Shown: in pieces, positions 11,901 through 23,400 of the stretch | Layout of the letters: every line of letters begins with the position of its first letter | Numbering within the stretch: position 1 is the stretch's first letter | Assembly (NCBI GenBank): GCA_037179385.1 | Contig: CM074187.1 | Location: forward strand, 496,001 to 560,000 | Direction: 5' to 3' | DNA: 64,000 bases | Source: Holothuria scabra | Taxonomy: Eukaryota > Echinodermata > Holothuroidea > Aspidochirotida > Holothuriidae | Translations under genes and position numbers: made by a program | Notes under the pieces: model-generated | The model's input: the letters and a program-made list of their open reading frames with translations, nothing else | What the model was told of the DNA's origin: nothing | The model's database searches: none

Positions 11901-14391
11901 TGTTGTAGTGACCCTTTGACACTCTCATTAAGTTATCGATATCAACTCAATGAGCCCCTTTAACTGTATCTTACAGCACATTCAACTGCTCGCACTGCTA
12001 TACCATGCATAGGCCTATGTTGGCTCTCACAACATGCTATTGTAATTTAACTTCAGAGCAGGTATATATTATCCCTGTCACTTCGTGAAGAGTGTTATAA
12101 TGTCGTGCAAAGCCATGTTCAATAACAAAAATGAATGTCCACTTTGCAGGGTTGAGGCAGGGCTTGTCTCTGTTTCCCATCAAACGAACAATACTGTCTT
12201 GACAGTTCTTGACTACAGGTGTGTTTTCATGGCTAGAACACCATGCAAGGTGTATGAAGTTATGGAAATCCTTTGCAACATAGTATGACTGTCAGTGACA
12301 TATGGAGTTAACGTTTGCAAACTGTAGCGGTACTGCACCAAAATGTACAGCAACAAGATTGATTAAATAGTGTGATTAGGCAAGTTTTAGTAATTGCGTG
12401 TGTGTCTTTAACATTATTTTGGCAAATCTCTCTGTACAATATTTTTCTAGATTACCACAAAAAAATCAATGCCATACTAAACTTTTTTGATGGCAACCTA
12501 GCAAAATTGTGTTGACTGATTTGCCAAACCAAGTGCAACCATTTTGCGTGTAGACACTTCTTAAATTCCAAAATTTTTTAAAAGGAGAGGGGGACCCCTC
12601 TCCTAATACCCCTCCTCCATGCCCGGCGATCCACCAACGCACAGATCAGTTGCACCAGCATCTTACCACTCAGAACTTGGGAGCTATGCATCTTTTGGGC
12701 TCAATGTTTGGTAACCTGCTTTTCTGTAATTCTGATCATGTTGAGAGACATCTTTGTAGTTGTAAATCTGTAGAGATCCATTCACCACCTGCAGGAAGCC
12801 ACTTTCCTTTAAAAACTTATGTACTGGGATATTCATGATTCAGTCAAGATTTGCAGAATTGTTTTTAAGTCTGTTGTATGAAATTGTAAATAATGTTGAT
12901 TTATGTCTCTTGTGAGTTGATTGTTTTGAAAGAAACTCAAGTAAAAAGTCTTCCAAATTTGATGAATTGCTGATCAAATCATAAAATTTGTCAGATAAGC
13001 AAGCAACCAAAGGTTGTTTGAGATAAGAGGCAGGTATAGCTAATAAATTTAAGCTGCTAAGCTTATCAGGATAATTACATTGGAATGAGTTGCAAAAGTA
13101 AAGTTCATTTGGGAAGTTGAAATCATGCACAAATACATTCAAACTTTAAAGGGATGAGGTACCCTTCAGCTTTTCTTTGTGTTCAATGTATTTCAGATGT
13201 TTCATTAGCACTACCAGTCACTGTTGAAGTTAGAAATAGGTGCTAAATTTAACAGTTCACTTGTGCAAGAGTTAGTGACATGGAATTATAATTGGTATAA
13301 ATCATACATGACTGTAGTATCTGGTTTTGTGAATGGGCACCAATCCTTTAATCACAAGCTGTGCAAAAAAAAAAAATTGTCCCACAAGCCACTTCAAGGG
13401 ACAGCCTGTATCAGCTTATAGTATGTACAATGTCAGTAGTAAGGTATGGTATGATGAGCATTGACACGCAAAGTCTGCTCAAGCTCTAAAGTCCATGCAT
13501 GCCTTTGGAAAACTAGTCATATTTATCAGCCAGCCTTCCTTTCATGATAAAAGTTCAAGTTCTTTTGTACTTGTGTTTCTTGTATGGAAAGACAAACTTA
13601 AAAAGGTCAGCTTAAAGGTCTAGAGACACTTGGCATACTGATCATCTTTGTTTCAGAGACACTGTTGTTCGTAGTTGTATCGAGCTTGTAGAGAGCTAAC
13701 TGACTATTGACACTATTCAACATCTAGCATTTCATATCAAAGCAGTGTGTCTAGAGCGTGGTGGCATCTGGTGTCTCTTTTATTTCCTCAGACATATTGC
13801 ATTATTACCACCTCACTTATATTACATACCCTTCACATTTGGCCTAATTCTTTTGTGGTGGTTGATTTTGGGCTATGTAACACTTTAAAAGATGTGACCA
13901 CTTTGCAACTTGCAGGATTAGGCCCCTACTGCTTTTCAACATTTCATACCACACAGGTACATTTAACTAATCATCATCTTGAGCTTGCTGGGGATAGAAG
14001 TGCCAACTGCTTCAAAATATGGAAAAGCTTTCGTGGAATCTGGTACACTTGCCTCATATCATGAATATTCATTGTGGAGAAGCATCATGTCTGCATTAAA
14101 ATGAAAAACACGACTTAAAGTGCCTTATATTCCTGACCTTTTATATTTATTGGTTTTTCTCATCGTTATTTTATTGTAATTTGAAAGAAACAAAGTGTTT
14201 TCTGTTGCCCAAGCCTCCTCATGATTTGATATGTTTGCATAAGTAATTAATGTAAAATATGATCCTTAATGTTGCATGGTGTTCATTACTGTATTTGAGT
14301 GAAAGTGAAAGGTGGCTATGCATCACCATTCATGCAATGGTCAGGAAATCCTGTAGCAGATAATTTATTTTTTTGTTTGTTTTCTTTTCAG
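8946..14391. other. Presumed intron DNA upstream of the first visible ACO1 exon
   Basis: Apart from the small inverted-repeat element at 11598-11966 I see no exon or gene. In particular, none of the conserved N-terminal aconitase segments (the ILQDFTGVPAVVDF block or the VCPADLVIDHS block) is encoded in any frame that I could recognise. A small GGAGAGGGG/CCCCTCTCC hairpin lies near 12580-12605. Confidence 0.5.
11598..11966. mobile_element. 369-bp inverted-repeat element (MITE)
   Basis: The ends CAGTTAAAGCGGCTCATTGA (left) and the inverse of CAGTTAAAGGGGCTCATTGA (right, 11947-11966) differ at one position in 20, and pairing continues imperfectly past it. No clear target-site duplication was seen. 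It is too short to code for a transposase. Confidence 0.6.
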
Positions 14392-14461
14392 TGCTTCAGC
14401 TTTAGGAAAAAACCAAGAAATTGAATTTGAGAGGAACAAAGAGAGATTTTTATTTCTAAAG
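14392..14461 (+). CDS. ACO1: ACO1 exon A (first visible)
   Basis: One base completes a split codon, then 23 codons ending [11 protein letters not shown], matching vertebrate IRP1 around residues 136-158. Acceptor TTCTTTTCAG, donor AAG|GTATGG. The residue aligned with mammalian Ser138 is Ala, with Ser one position before it. Confidence 0.9.
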
Positions 14462-17400
14462 GTATGGATGGATCTAGTGTTTGGTTTAAACGGGTCTTTA
14501 ATCTGTGCAAGTGCAATCACATACCATCACCTCAAATTACTGTAAGGGAGTGATTTTTTGCACATCCAGATTTTGAGCTCATATAAATCTATCAAAGTTT
14601 AATAAACCAGCATACCTACCACACTCTTCCTAAATGGTGTTGTTTATAAAACTCATGACCCATTTAAATGTTATCAGTTAAATTGTATATTCTTGATTGT
14701 ACATGATGTTACATTTACCTGCTAGGCAATATATATGCAGCGAGTGCATTTAATTAAGTTCAACTGGATGGGAGTTAGGGAGCATCACACAGCCTTCAGG
14801 AGCTAACCATGAACAGGTGCAATAGTTTAACCTGCTGCTTTATGAATCACTGGCAAAATTGCTGGTAATACTGTAAAGCATACATTTTGCCTTTGATTGT
14901 TTTTTGTGTGTAGATAGTTAAAACTTTACTATGTTCAGCACAATTGCCAATGCCAAGTTTCAGGAAAGACAGGATAGTAATTTTTAAAATGTTTCTAGGA
15001 GTGATAGGGAGGTTGAAACTAACTGCTTTTTCAATAATCTTTGTAACTTCACTCATTCCATACATCTCCATGACTCAGATATTTTAAAAGTGTTAGTGGT
15101 CCTATTAAAATAATTTGTCTCATACCTTTTATTTTTACAGTGGGGTGCAAAAGCACTGAAGAACATGCTTATTGTTCCTCCAGGCTCTGGAATAGTTCAC
15201 CAGGTTAACCTAGAGTACTTGGCTAGAGTAGTTTTCAACACAGATGGGGTGCTTTATCCAGACAGCTTGGTTGGCACAGATTCTCACACCACAATGATAA
15301 ATGGTTTGGGAGTTGTTGGATGGGGTAAGACATTTATGATTGATTTATCAACTACAGATCGTATGCATATAATGTCATATCTGATATCATATGATGTCAT
15401 GTATGATGTCATATATGTTGTCATATGATGTCATATATGATGTCATATATGATGCAAAAAGTATGCTCTCCTTTGGTGGAATAACAAATCAATATCACCA
15501 ATTGCAGACAGCTGATTGGTCAACCAATCAGATAAGCACATAAATTTGTACATATGTGGGGTGGATTCTACTTCATGTGTCTAGCTGATACATTTTTCAC
15601 AAAGATAAGTGGTGTATCCCTGGGCACATTGTTATTCCTTCACTGCCTCCTTTTTGGTTTTGAAGATAAGAGAAACCAGTGCATTAATGGTGGCTTGTGT
15701 GTGTGTGTATGTGTTTGTTTGTGACACTTCGCTCATTAACACAATATCTCAAGCTAGGAATGTCTGACAGTTTTTAAACTTGGTACATAGATGCCCCACA
15801 TTGAGAGAAGATATGTACTGTTTTTGTGGAGGTCAAACGTATTGTGGTATGAAAATTGGATGGATTTCATATTTAGTGTGTGATTTCATTATAGTAAGAA
15901 GATGGTCCCTATCCTTTTTGGTGCAGGTCAAAGGTCATCTGGGGTTATCAGAGGTCAAACTTTCAAAGCTTTGTTTGACACAATATCTCAAGGAATCAAA
16001 CTTGGATGGATTTTGTATTTGGTATGTCGGCATGTTTCAGTGGAAGGATGGTCCCTGTTGTTGTCAGTGCAGGTCAAGGGTCATCAGGGGGAACAAAAAA
16101 TTATTTTTTGGACATGCTAGCGCAATATTTGACTAAGAAGATATGGGACATCATGGCATTATTTGTATCATTAATGCCTCAAATCTATTTTTGCATTCTG
16201 GTCAAAAAATACAGAGTTGCATAACAGTACAATTTTTTGTATTAAATGGAAATGCTGAAGCTTGAGTAAAAAGGTGCAGCTTTGAAAATTTTGTTTGAGG
16301 ATTATTCTTAGCAATCTTCTCCCCACATGCTCTGATTTATGGATTAATTTCCAAGTGGCAACTGCAAAGGATTATGGGATAGAGTTTTGGTGTGAGCCAT
16401 TTGTCTCCAAACCAAATACCATTTACATAAATGGTTTGAACCAAATATCTTTCCCAGAATCCTTTATACTTGCCATGTGGAAAAGACCCCACCTTCTCCA
16501 TGTGTGGTTACTTGACATTGTGCTGCAGGTACCTTTGTTTTTTATTGTGCCTGTGTGTAATGGAAATACTAGCTAGCAGCTTAGTTTAAATGTTCAATTG
16601 GTAGTCATTTTGAACTTGAACTTGAACAGAGTTTGAAACCATAATTGATCTTAACCTTTTTATTTAGCGGACACTATAACACATTTGTGCTGGTGTGTCA
16701 TTAAATCCCATAACTAACCTACATCCTGTTTGTTATTTTTGTCCTTTCATTTCAGGAGTTGGTGGCATAGAGGCTGAAGCTGTAATGCTAGGTCAGCCAA
16801 TCAGCATGGTGCTTCCAAAAGTAGTTGGCTACAAACTTGTAGGAGAAATGAATCCATTAGCTACTTCTACAGATGTTGTCTTAACCATTACAAAGGTAAG
16901 AGATGTGAGAATACTTTGAGTTAACCCTCTCTACTCACTCCATACTGTCTTTGCTTGAAGAGTTTTACATTCTAGTCCAAGTTGCCCTGGTTCAGGGCCT
17001 TGAAAGTGCTTTAACCTTTCTATTTTGAGTGAGGATCATGGAAAAGACCAGTATTCATCTGAACAAATACATATTAGTAATTGGTTCTCTGCTTTTTCAT
17101 TATCAAATAGTTAAAAGTTTTTAACCAAGGATGCTTGATTCTTATCATTTATATGAAGCATTATTCCTTGAATATTGTTGGAAGAAGTCTTAATTTTCTT
17201 TGAGAAGTTATTTGCACTCCTGTCAAAAATAGGGAATGTCCATGATCAAGTCTTGTACTAATATCATCTATCTCCTACCAACCCACACACCTTGCTTTCA
17301 CTACCACAGCCATAGAAAAGGTTGTAAAAACTTTCCTGAAATCCTAATATGCTTCTTCATAAAGTTTAAGATAATCACATAGCAATTTTTTTCTAATTTG

Positions 17401-20400
17401 TTTAGCATTTGAGGCAGGTTGGAGTTGTTGGCAAGTTTGTTGAATTCTTTGGACCAGGTGTTTCTCAGCTATCAATTGCTGACAGAGCTACTATAGCCAA
17501 CATGTGTCCAGAATATGGTGCTACTGTTGGATTCTTCCCTGTTGATGACAATAGCTTGCAGTACCTCAGGCAAACTGGTGAGTCATTGGGTTCTGTAAAT
17601 CTTTGCAAGGTTGCCATCTAATGGGAAATGAATGATAGTTTTAACTTTACATACATTCCTAAGACAAGGCGACACACTGTACTAACAAGAGCAAGCTAAG
17701 AAGACGGATTTGGCATATTTGACATGTATACATGGATAGTTATCTTGAGAGAAATGTTCATGGACAATACATCCTAGGTTGGTCAAAGGTTAAGTTTTAC
17801 CTACATCTTCGTGGCAATTGTTTTTTGTATCTATGCTGGAAAAATACTCTTCCCAAGCAGACAGGTGTAACTGTACGCATGCACACACAGGAGAAACTGT
17901 TGTCACAAACATTTGACCTTCTTACCCAGCTGGGAGTGCCAAGTTTCTCAACTTTTCTATTCATGGCAGAACCATTGACCCTTGCTATGTTGATCATGTT
18001 ATGTCATGGTTGGACATATAAGTACATATGTGTCCAAACCAGAATATGCACTTTTCAGGAGGGTGTGTCACCTTGTCAGATATAAACCTGTACATTGTGT
18101 GTCTAATATTGCCTATGGATGAAACATTAGTTCTGATTACTTAATCTATGAAGCAATGGTTGCAATCTGAACTATTAAATAGCTGTCATCACAAGGTAGT
18201 GACAGTTTTATCTGTTTGCCAGATTGATTGGTTTAAATGACAATACACCCAACACATCCTTTGTTTACCTTAAATCTCGTGTTTAGGATACAAAAATAGA
18301 CTTGAAGAGGATATAATCTTACATATGCACACCCTCTTGGGTTATAGCAAACACAAATACGGCAGCCTCCTTAAAAAGGCATAGTATCCACGGAAACCTG
18401 CACATACATATTGTATATACACAATATAATATATAATCCAGTATGGTGAGATGGACTTTCTTCAGTGGCAAAAGAGTTTTACCTGTTTTCTACAAGTGCA
18501 ATTAAAAGATCTTACTGTTACAAATAGGCAATATGAAAGAAATTTGAAGCAAATATAAAACAAGTGCAACAAAATATGAAAACTTTTGTTTTGAAAGTTT
18601 TGAAAGCAGCAAACAATTTATTGGTTAAATGGAAATTTATATTTAGGAATCAGGTTCAGTGCTCTGGGGAATTGTTCATGTTTCACAAATGACTTTGGGG
18701 TGAATTCTCAATAAAGCATGCCAAATTGTTAAACATATTTGAAGATACAAAATCGTATGACTTATTTCAAGTCATATGATGTAATGTATGTCTAACCTTA
18801 ATATTAAAAACAACAAAGTAATATGCAATCATGAATGCTTTGAAAATAGCAGTAGAAGACCTAATCTAAAAATAACAAGTAGTTTCTCTTTTTTCCAGGT
18901 CGAGATGATGGTAAGATCAACATCGTTGAAGCTTACTTGAAAGCAACTAACTTATTCCGTGACTTTACAGACAAAGACCAAGATCCAGAGTTTTCAGAGG
19001 TAAACTTCCATTGTGAAAATGTTCTTGTTTATCAAGCCATGTTGCAAGGTCAAATTTCTATTACTTGGTGTAGTCAGAGCTGGCTAAGGGGGCCATGGGC
19101 TGTGGTGACCCAGTTGAACTTAGATGAAAATAAACAGTTGTAGTGGAACCAAAAAATTGTATTGAATGATGTTAAATGATTTATGCAGAAGATTGCATCT
19201 GAGTTTACTTAAATAGTCAAAATTTTTCTCAAATTTCTCAGGGACACTCCTTCCCCATGTCACTGATCAAACATTGCGGTTGGCCACTCCTAAATGAAAA
19301 ATCCTACTTACACCAGTGAAAAGGAATCCCAACCATTTGAGGAAATAAGGAGAAATAAATTTTCATTTTTACTTGTCAGAGGAACTTTATAGAGTTATTA
19401 AAAGAGTAAAAAAATGAAAGCAAAGAGAATCTATTGAAAACATTAAAGTAGGAAACTCTAGAAATTTGGGTAGTCTAAGACAAAAGGTTAATTTGCCATT
19501 TAAGCTTACGTATGTCTTATGTCATGTGTGTCAGTTTTATCAGTTGTTGAGAATGGCTAAGAAGGTATTAGCTTTTCCAAGAAGAAATGTTTCCCATGGG
19601 ATGTTTGATTGTAAATATGTTGGCAGCCCATCAGGATCATTACAATTTAAGGGGTCACTCTCATATGATGGTCAAATTATCTTTTGTTTGAATACTTTTA
19701 TTTTCATGCCCTCATTTCAGATCGTAGAGCTTGACCTTAGCACGGTGAAGTCTTGCGTAAGTGGGCCAAAGCGTCCACATGACAAAGTAATGGTCAGTGC
19801 CATGAAACAGGACTTTCAGAATTGTTTGGATAATAAAATTGGATTCAAAGGATTTCATATACCAAAAGACAAGCAAAGCACAACAGTACCATTTGTCTAT
19901 GATAACCAGGAATATACCATGACACATGGTGATGTAGTGATTGCTGCCATCACTAGCTGTACCAATACCAGCAACCCTTCAGTTATGCTTGGTGCAGGTA
20001 AATACATCATTTACGGTTAATTTATACTTGGTGCTCGAACATGCTGAAAGATAACAAGAGTTGTTGAAATAAATCGTGGTAGATTGTTGACCAACCAAGA
20101 ACCTAGCTTACAGAAATCAAAACCAAGTGAAGGGCACATTAAGGTTGAGGAATGTTTCCCTTGTCTGCGTACAGAGATTCAATGCCATTCTCCTAAGTGA
20201 AACCCACAAACTTTACCTAGACATTTTTGTCCCAGAAGAATTTTGTAATCTACAGTAACCTTGGCTTCATTTACATAGAGATGTAAGGCTTCTGGCAATC
20301 GCTGGGCTTCCAGCATTTTTTCCTGAAAAACATTAGGTATTTGACAGACATGTCAATCCTTCCAGTTCGCTGGAGGACTTCCAGACAAAAGGTACAACTC

Positions 20401-23400
20401 AAGATGTCACAGTCTGCAGCATGCCATTCAACACACTGTTGTTTATCCTGAATACTTCCCTCTAAATAAAGCATCTTACTGAAATATGTGATCCTACTGA
20501 ATTGTACTATTTATTTCTTTGTACAGGTATTCTTGCTAAGAAAGCTGTTGAAGCTGGCCTTAGTGTCAAGCCATACATCAAGACTAGTCTTAGCCCTGGA
20601 AGTGGAGTGGTTACATATTATCTACAGGACAGTGGGGTAATCCCCTACCTGGAAAAGTTAGGGTAAGATATGCTGTTATCAATCATAAGATGCACTCTCT
20701 CACCCCTGAGCAAGGTCAGTCAATGTTGTTTAGGAGTGTCAAACATTTTTGTGCATTTTGATGCCATTGCCATTTAATTCACCCAACAGTTCATAGACTT
20801 TGAGGCACATTAATTGCAGAATATGGCAAACTTATGCTGCAACTTTTGTGTTGCTCTGACATACTTTTGGAGAGCTTTGATTCATTTGGACAAACTTGAC
20901 AACAGCACCGCCTACAGGTCAAATGGTGTGTCTTGATTTTGATAAGTGCATTACTAATGCATTTACTATATCCTCGAAATATGGGCCTTGGATTCTGGCC
21001 ATGAAAGGTAATTTTTGTAGATGCTAAGGAATCAGACTTTAGAGAAACCTTCAGCAGGTGAAGGGGAGATGCAGTCACCCCAATTTTGATTAGCAGTTCG
21101 ATGTGTCTCATAATTGGCTCGAAAGAGTTTTGTGGCAATATTTTTGTCACAGACTTTTTGTATGTTCTGATTCTGTTTGAGACTTGGGCTGTCATTAAGT
21201 TGGATTGGCATGGTTCCTCATTTTCCAAGGCTTAATTTGGCACAATTTTGTGGCATACAGCAAACATACTCCCCAGTATGAATGTGGAGAGATGGTAAGG
21301 TTGAGAAGTATGAAACATGGAATATGGACACCATTAAATATGGTGCACTCATGAAAATTTACCAGAAATTTGAGGTTAATAAAAGTTAGGTAGTTTGATG
21401 AGGTGTTAGGGCTTAGTTTCTAACCAACTGGTTCAAGTTCGGCTGGCCACAGCCTTTTCCATGTGGCTTACTGGCTTGTTTTCCCTACTCCATTACTTAT
21501 GCTGAGCACCAAGCACAATGCCAGTGGGTTCCATTTTTTAAGTCCTCTGCATAACCTAGCCTGGAGTTCAGGGTAAGCACTGAGCTCCGAATTTAGTGGG
21601 TCCCAGCCTTGGTTTTTGGACCCCTTAAAAGTATGAAACATTAAATTTAAGGGGTCCACCAGGAATTTTAAAGGGTCCAATTCTCCCGCCATTTATACTT
21701 TTCCTCAAGTTCAACCCTGTTTTCCCCTGTAGGTACTTGAGTTAAATACTACAATGTTTAGGTGCTGAAAGTTTAGTTGTTACGAGACCACATCAACCAG
21801 ATTGAATCCACGGACAAGTAAGTGAAAAGTTCTAGAAAGTGCTAGCTTCGGCGTTGTCTCTCGAGCATATTGAACGGGTAACCCCAGAGAACATTCGCAC
21901 AGTTACGAGAATGTACGATCACCTACTGGAAACTACTGTATGATGTAATGGCCTAATAATAGCCAACTTGTGGTTATGGGTTACTGAGCCCAGAACTTTC
22001 GCTGTTTGTTTTGTACGAGATCAAACGAGACGTTTCCATAAGAGTGAGTTCCAGACTTTTCTGGAAGAACTCCCAGATATATAAAAGGTCATGCAAGCAG
22101 TGTGACAGGAGAAGAGAACAGAAGATACACAGATAATACAGAGACCAGACGCCTGCCTCGCCGCTTAACGCTGTAATTGTGTCGCCATTTACTAAGTCTA
22201 CAGTCTTCATCCTGCCTTCGCGGAACCGAGTCCTACGCTGTGCTGCTGTTCAATCGACGCTAACAACACTACCCCTTGGACAAAGAGTGATACCTTAAGC
22301 CGTAAAAGATTGTGAGTAGATTTAAGAGTAATTGTTGTAAATTTAAGGAAGTAAGAGGTAAATAATAATTAAGTTGTTGATTTTAATCTCGCTCTTCTGT
22401 GGTCTTTCGCTGTTATTGGTTTGAATTGCGACCAAGCCGTAACAGAATTGGTGGCCTAACATCCGGGAAAGAATTATACTACTAGGTAGAAAATTCGAGA
22501 AATTTCGTTGTAATTTGCAACTGTATTGTCCAGACTTCTTAGTTGTTTGTGAGTGTTTGACACAACCTCAAAATGCCATTTGATTTAGATAAATTCGTGG
22601 CTAGCCCCTCAATTGAGGAGCTTAACTCACTAAAAAAGTCTGAGATTGTAAAAGTCGCAAAACACTATGGCATTGAATTTCAGCCATTAATGTGGAAGGA
22701 CGAGATTAAGAGATACAGTGTAGAATATCTGGTAGATGAAAGTATTCTGCCAATTACAGTGCTTGAGACAATCATGACCGTGCCAACTGACAATGCATTT
22801 GAATTGAGAAAGCTTGAATTGGAAAAAGAAGTTAGATTGAAAGAATTGGAAAAAGAAAGGGAAGAAAAGGAAAGAGAAGTTAGATTGAAAGAATTGGAAA
22901 TGCAAAGGGAAAGAGAGAAAGAGGCTAGAGAGCATGAATTTAGGTTGAAACAACTGGAATTAGGGGTCATAAAGGGCCCAGAACCTAAAATAGGCATGGA
23001 TACTAAGCTGTTTGATGTCTCTAAGCACATAAAATTTGTGCCCAAATTTCAGGAGGATAATGTGGAGAAATTTTTCAACCACTTTGAAAAACTGGGTGAA
23101 CAATTAAAGTGGCCCAGAGATAAATGGTCGATACTCATTCAGAGTAATTTTACTGGCAAGGCCCAGGAATTGTATTCCGCTCTGTCAATAGAGGACAGCA
23201 TGGATTACGATAAAGTCAAAAAGGCCATATTACAAGCCTATGAATTAGTACCCGAGGCGTATCGACAAAAATTTAGAACATATCGTAAGGCGGATACACA
23301 AACATATGTAGAGTTTGCCTATCAAAAGGAAAGGCATTTCGATAGATGGTGTGAGTCTAAAAAGGTTTCCACATTTGAAGCGTTACGACAACTGATGATG

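Noticed and set aside
21974..22210. Identical 78-codon minus-strand frames in both LTRs (also 27114-27350)
   Set aside because: Duplicated only because the LTRs are duplicated; antisense to the element, with no domain.
22680..23045. Minus-strand frames opposite gag
   Set aside because: Shadows of the coiled-coil coding region (Ser/Phe-rich complement of Glu/Lys codons).
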